A stretch of DNA of 6,226 nt, from assembly GCA_041623535.1 (NCBI GenBank), contig JBFJWR010000174.1, positions 1 through 6,226 of the forward strand. Reading direction: 5' to 3'. Both the position numbers and the translations under genes were made by a program. Under the pieces are notes generated by a model that had not been told where the DNA came from, made no database searches, and worked only from the letters and a program-made list of their open reading frames with translations. Below, piece by piece: positions 6,188 through 6,226 of this stretch; position 1 is the stretch's first letter, and each line of letters opens with the position of its first letter. The DNA comes from JBFJWR01 sp041623535 (GTDB taxonomy: Bacteria; Pseudomonadota; Gammaproteobacteria; Pseudomonadales; JBFGWM01).

Positions 6188-6226
6188 CAGGCATTCTCCT
6201 CATCGACGATCCAGGTGTCCTTGCTT
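6187..6226 (-). CDS. C-terminal tail of a probable circularly permuted ATP-grasp protein (partial)
   Basis: The last 12 codons of a minus-strand gene that enters from the right edge, reading SKDTWIVDEENA and then TGA at 6189-6187. The frame is supported by the one-base stop/start overlap with the alpha-E gene and by the tail itself: a (G)SKDTWV-type motif near the C-terminus is what I recall of circularly permuted ATP-grasp (DUF404/DUF407) proteins encoded next to alpha-E genes. Such proteins are predicted to form amide bonds using ATP. With only 12 residues visible, the family rests mainly on context. Confidence 0.65.
   Translation of the reverse strand, partial: SKDTWIVDEENA

Overview
This is a GC-rich, gene-dense chromosomal segment of a Proteobacterium, most likely a gammaproteobacterium. 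The products closely resemble their Pseudomonas and E. coli counterparts. The gene order, acetolactate synthase large and small subunits, ilvC, pssA, msrP, msrQ, is from memory the order around ilvC in Pseudomonas aeruginosa. The genus cannot be fixed from this window. There are no mobile elements, RNA genes, CRISPR arrays or long non-coding stretches.

Layout. Positions 1-2530 hold a branched-chain amino acid block on the + strand: the 3' part of the catalytic subunit of acetolactate synthase (ilvI), its valine-sensing regulatory subunit (ilvH/ilvN) two bases later, and, after a 188-bp spacer with a weak candidate promoter, ketol-acid reductoisomerase (ilvC). These enzymes carry out the first two common steps of valine, leucine and isoleucine synthesis. 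A perfect 15-bp stem-loop separates ilvC from pssA (2657-3484), which makes phosphatidylserine for membrane phospholipid and appears to have its own extended -10 promoter. A probable rho-independent terminator follows pssA. Next come msrP and msrQ (3587-5194), a molybdoenzyme and its haem-binding membrane partner, which together repair oxidised methionines in periplasmic proteins.

The right end (5225-6226) is on the opposite strand and converges on msrQ. It holds a complete alpha-E domain (DUF403) gene and the last 12 codons of the gene upstream of it. That tail resembles the C-terminus of the circularly permuted ATP-grasp proteins that usually accompany alpha-E proteins. This pair is the least understood part of the window.

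Most of the window is conserved housekeeping sequence. Points worth a second look are the alpha-E/ATP-grasp pair and a 150-residue-spaced internal motif repeat in the alpha-E protein, a lipobox-like cysteine at the end of the MsrP Tat signal, a sigma-E-like sequence just ahead of the msrPQ leader hairpin, and the strong ilvC-pssA stem-loop that lacks a U-tract.
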